From Pontibacter actiniarum (lineage in GTDB: Bacteria; Bacteroidota; Bacteroidia; Cytophagales; Hymenobacteraceae): a stretch of DNA of 64,000 bases. The stretch covers positions 2,294,001 to 2,358,000 of the forward strand of contig NZ_CP021235.1 of assembly GCF_003585765.1 (NCBI RefSeq). Direction: 5' to 3'. The notes under the pieces were generated by a model. That model saw only the letters and a list, made by a program, of their open reading frames with translations. It made no database searches and was not told where the DNA came from. Of the stretch, positions 61,328-64,000 are shown in pieces. Each line of letters begins with the position of its first letter. Position 1 is the first letter of the stretch. Position numbers and translations under genes: made by a program.

Positions 61328-62289
61328 TCAAATGGTACTTTTTTCTCCCTAAAGCTACCTGCCATTTAGACGGTTCACTGCAAAGTGAATTATTGTACAG
61401 CAGTTACCTGAGAATTTCCCGAAGCATCTGTCGAAGCAATGGTAAGGTATGCGGAGCAATTTAAGAAAACTACAGTCAAGGAATAACCTGGAGTTTAGAA
61501 ATGCTTCAATGAAAAACTTATTCCTGCCTTCCTAACTATTCTCAGGCTTCAACAGGTTGTGCTGGGTAGGCCGCCTGAGGCCAAGAAGCACAGCTGCTGA
61601 GTGGGTTTGATGTACCCGGATCAAACTTGCTCCCAGCATTAGTGTCCTTGGGTATCTGCGAGCGCTTCCAACAACATTACAGAAGCGGGAGACCGGCACC
61701 AGGACCGGCTGCAAAGCTAGGCGCAGGCGCGGGTTTAGCACACCCGCGATATTCTTGTTCAAGGTTGTTTTTATTCGCATGAATGCTCTTGTAGCGGGTT
61801 CCTGGAAATTTTGGCGCTATTCTCAGGCGTTCTAGATGGGTGTCTGGAGCAGCCCCTTCCGCAGCCGGTGCTCTTGTGAAAAGCAACATGGGCCTCTGAG
61901 GCCGCCTGTGCTTTCGTTAGCTTCATAAAAGAAGAAAGGGCACAGGAAGCTCCTCGACCCTTTCCATGTTATGAAAAACAAACTCAATGTCATAAAGGTA
62001 AGCATTCATCTGAGCAACGCCAGCGGGAGAGACGCTTTTCACAGCGCCTGCTCTTAACAGTAAGCTTAGGCGTAGAGACAGAGTTTCTTGGACCTAGGCC
62101 AGCCGGTGCATGCTGATAAAGGAGAATCCGTATAACAAAGCAGCACGCTCTTAAATAAGGACCACAAGAGGCATCTCAAGTTCTACTACTGAGTGAAATT
62201 TTTGACCCTGCTTCCAGGCCCCTCTTCTGTAAGAGGAAGTGTTACGTGAAGCAAGCTGCCTTTAGAACTTTTCCTGTCCTCCCCCATTG
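61328..62289. other. Gene-poor region
   Basis: About 960 bp without a supported CDS. Open frames at 61532-61780 and 61677-61889 (minus) have no family and Arg/Ala/Pro-rich composition typical of chance frames. The right part borders the recombinase relic. No tRNA-like sequence seen. Confidence 0.4.
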
Positions 62290-62460
62290 TTACGCCAGTA
62301 TCTTCGCATAGTGCTGCGTTGTACTGTGGTTGGTCGGCCGGAGTTTCTTCGACATGCTCTCCATAAGCACCCCGTTCAACGGCGAGACCATGATGGCGAA
62401 GGTGTGGCGGGCCGTGTGGAAGGCCAGTTGCCTTTGGATTCGACAAACTGCTGCAATCTC
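62290..62460 (-). pseudogene. Tyrosine recombinase (integrase) C-terminal relic
   Basis: Minus strand from 62460 reads EIAAVCRIQRQLAFHTARHT, FAIMVSPLNGVLMESMSKKL, then RPTNHSTTQHYAKILA and stop (62290-62292). This is the catalytic C-terminus of Bacteroidota phage-type integrases: HTARHTF holds the H-x-x-R box and the TQHYAKI helix holds the nucleophile Tyr. The usual LGH-T box has become LRP-T, losing the second His, and a stop lies immediately upstream. A dead remnant of an integrated element. Confidence 0.72.
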
Positions 62461-62506
62461 CTATGTCCCCAAGGAGTAACCCCTTCAATAGGCCCATGTC
62501 CACACG

Positions 62507-64000
62507 TTAAGATGACACAGGCTTCTCCTGCCGCGCTACGACAGCCTCCCCTATAACAGCAGACAGCATAATAGTGAAGACGCTCCCCTTCCCCTGCTCG
62601 CTTTCCACCTGAATGCAGCCCCCAAAGCTCTCCACCAGCTCTTTGCAGAGCATCAGCCCCAAGCCAGTGCCTTTCTCATTCGCGGTCCCAAGCGTTGTGA
62701 AGCGGCGCTCGGAAAAGAGCTTTTCCAGGTGCACAGCCGACATACCACGACCCTGGTCGAGCACAGAGAGGATTACTTTTCCGCCACTCTCCCCTGCCTG
62801 CAGCCGGACTTCTTTTCCGGGGTAAGAGAACTTCACCGCATTGGTCAGCAGGTTTCGCAGCGCAAAGGCCAGCCTTTCCCTGTCTGCCAAAGCAACCAAG
62901 TGCCGGGACACCTGGTTGACGAGGCGGATATCTTTGGCCTCCGCCTCCGACCGTACCTGCAGCACGCTCTGCTCGGCCACTGCATATAGCTCCACCGGCT
63001 GCGCCTCTGACCCGGCGACATCCAGCTGCGATTTGGCCCACACCAGCACGTTGTCCAACATGCCCGTGGCCACCTCCATCGCCTTATCCAGCAGCCCGAA
63101 CAGGTGCCGGGTTTCACCCTCCGACATGTGCTTCTGCTGAGCCAGCCCCAGCACGCCTTTGACGGTATTGAAGGGGCTCCGCAGGTCGTGGGACACGATA
63201 GAGAACACCTTATTCTTAAAGGCATTGTGCCGCTCAAGCTGCTGGTTCTGCTCCTGCAGGGCCATTGCCTGCGCCAGGATCTCCGCCTGTTGCTCCTGCA
63301 CCTGGCCGTACGCCACACGAAGGTCCGCGTGGGTAGCCTTGAGCCTCCTCCGGTTCACATACAGTAATCCCAGCAGCACCAGTAGCAGCAGGATCAGCGT
63401 CCACTGCAGCAAAAGAGCCCGCCGCTGACTAGCTATCTGCGCCCCCTTTTGCTCCCCCTCCGCCTTCAAAAGGCGATTCTCCTGTTCCCGCTGTAACGCT
63501 TCATAGCGGGCCGTTAGCTCGGCTTCCAGCTCCTTGCGGCGCTCAGCGTTCAATAGCTCGCTATGCCGGGTGTAGAGGGAGAGGTAACTGTAGGCTTGAC
63601 CAGAGTCTCCCATGGCAGCGTAGATCGCGTGCAGCCCCTGGGCCGCCTCGGCGATCTTCTTGCTGGACCCGGTCTGCTCGGCTATCGCCAGTCCCTCCAG
63701 AGCGTACCGTCGGGCAAGCCCCTGCTTCCCCACGGCATGGTAGATGTCGGCAATCTTCACCAGCGAGGACAGCCGGATCATCTCATTTCCAATCTCTTCG
63801 TTCAGGCGAACGGATTGGAAGAGGAAGGGCAACCCCTGTTCCGGCTGCCCCAGGTATACGTGCACGTTGCCGATGTTATGGAGGCTGATAGCCCAGGCCC
63901 TACGATCACCGATTTCTTTCTGGAGCCGTGCGGCGTGCTGGAAACAGCGTAGTGCCTGCCGGTACTGCCCCTTCACCTCGTGCACGTTACCCAGGTTATT
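62507..64000 (-). CDS. TPR-containing sensor histidine kinase, N-terminus beyond window
   Basis: The frame is open to base 64000 and reads NNLGNVHEVKGQYRQALRCF just inside the edge, so the N-terminus is missing. At least four TPR-like repeats (AISLHNIGNVHVYLGQPEQG, SLVKIADIYHAVGKQGLARR) precede a coiled coil and one membrane span (LLLQWTLILLLLVLLGLLYV). A second coiled coil leads to HisKA (FSIVSHDLRSPFNTVKGVLG) and HATPase_c (LRNLLTNAVKFSY, LDQGRGM, GTGLGLML). This is the usual Bacteroidota TPR kinase layout. No response regulator is in view. Confidence 0.93.
   Translation of the reverse strand, partial: NNLGNVHEVKGQYRQALRCFQHAARLQKEIGDRRAWAISLHNIGNVHVYLGQPEQGLPFLFQSVRLNEEIGNEMIRLSSLVKIADIYHAVGKQGLARRYALEGLAIAEQTGSSKKIAEAAQGLHAIYAAMGDSGQAYSYLSLYTRHSELLNAERRKELEAELTARYEALQREQENRLLKAEGEQKGAQIASQRRALLLQWTLILLLLVLLGLLYVNRRRLKATHADLRVAYGQVQEQQAEILAQAMALQEQNQQLERHNAFKNKVFSIVSHDLRSPFNTVKGVLGLAQQKHMSEGETRHLFGLLDKAMEVATGMLDNVLVWAKSQLDVAGSEAQPVELYAVAEQSVLQVRSEAEAKDIRLVNQVSRHLVALADRERLAFALRNLLTNAVKFSYPGKEVRLQAGESGGKVILSVLDQGRGMSAVHLEKLFSERRFTTLGTANEKGTGLGLMLCKELVESFGGCIQVESEQGKGSVFTIMLSAVIGEAVVARQEKPVSS

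Noticed and set aside
61971..62060. Short plus-strand frame starting MKNKLNVIKVSIHLSN as an integrase N-terminus
   Set aside because: Only the first few residues recall integrase starts, and it is on the opposite strand from the recombinase relic.
1..64000. CRISPR array, tRNA or rRNA genes
   Set aside because: No regularly spaced short direct repeats, no cas genes, no cloverleaf or rRNA-like stretches were found by reading.

Overview
The window looks like a chromosomal segment of a Bacteroidota bacterium, most likely order Cytophagales, family Hymenobacteraceae (Pontibacter- or Hymenobacter-like). The signs are SusC/SusD outer-membrane uptake genes under an ECF sigma/FecR pair, two outer-membrane beta-barrel (OMP_b-brl_3) receptors, LytS/LytTR-type two-component genes, and a Bacteroidota-type Tra conjugation gene set. 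The genus is inferred from gene content only. No rRNA, tRNA or CRISPR array was seen.

Layout. 1-3.1 kb: a truncated unknown gene behind an outer-membrane beta-barrel receptor. 3.2-4.2 kb: a decayed IS3 element. 4.2-17.4 kb: a minus-strand operon ECF sigma - FecR - SusC - SusD - small lipoprotein - M16 zinc protease - DUF5018-like lipoprotein - PhoD-like phosphatase, probably a surface-signalled nutrient uptake and processing system. 17.7-18.9 kb: relics of an IS5-family and an IS3-family element. 18.9-31.2 kb: a minus-strand conjugative transfer block (RteC-like regulator, TraE, TraF, TraG/VirB4, TraI and two TraI-like paralogues, TraJ, TraK, TraM, TraN, accessory proteins) with no relaxase or coupling protein in view, followed by a plus-strand RadC-family gene.

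32.4-37.0 kb is the most unusual stretch. Unrelated, visibly AT-rich, single-gene units, all on the minus strand, are separated by five inverted-repeat sites with the architecture of integron attC recombination sites (RYYYAAC...GTTRRRY ends, internal paired arms). No integrase gene is present. I interpret it as an integrase-less gene-cassette array (CALIN) in a Bacteroidota genome; one cassette is broken by a fragment of the same IS5-family element whose relic lies at 17.7 kb.

37.4-41.5 kb (plus): truncated HbpS/GlcG-like gene, exported 5-hydroxyisourate hydrolase, a Cys-rich small protein, a multi-pass membrane protein and a NarL-type two-component pair. 41.9-43.8 kb: a DUF7009 gene and about 1.5 kb of decayed sequence. 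43.8-53.8 kb: a putative nitrate/nitric-oxide region: ClC-type anion channel, a five-gene molybdoenzyme complex (DUF6755-like membrane protein, Rieske protein, 4Fe-4S ferredoxin subunit, NasA/NarB-like catalytic subunit, NarI-like membrane cytochrome), a TehA/SLAC1-like anion channel, flavohemoglobin, and a two-domain gene interrupted by an in-frame TAG. 54.3-60.0 kb: lipoprotein, second beta-barrel receptor and a divergent LytS/LytTR pair. 60.6-64 kb: YoaK-family protein, a tyrosine-recombinase relic and the C-terminal part of a TPR sensor kinase that runs off the window.

Many starts were moved inward from the longest open frame; reasons are given per entry.
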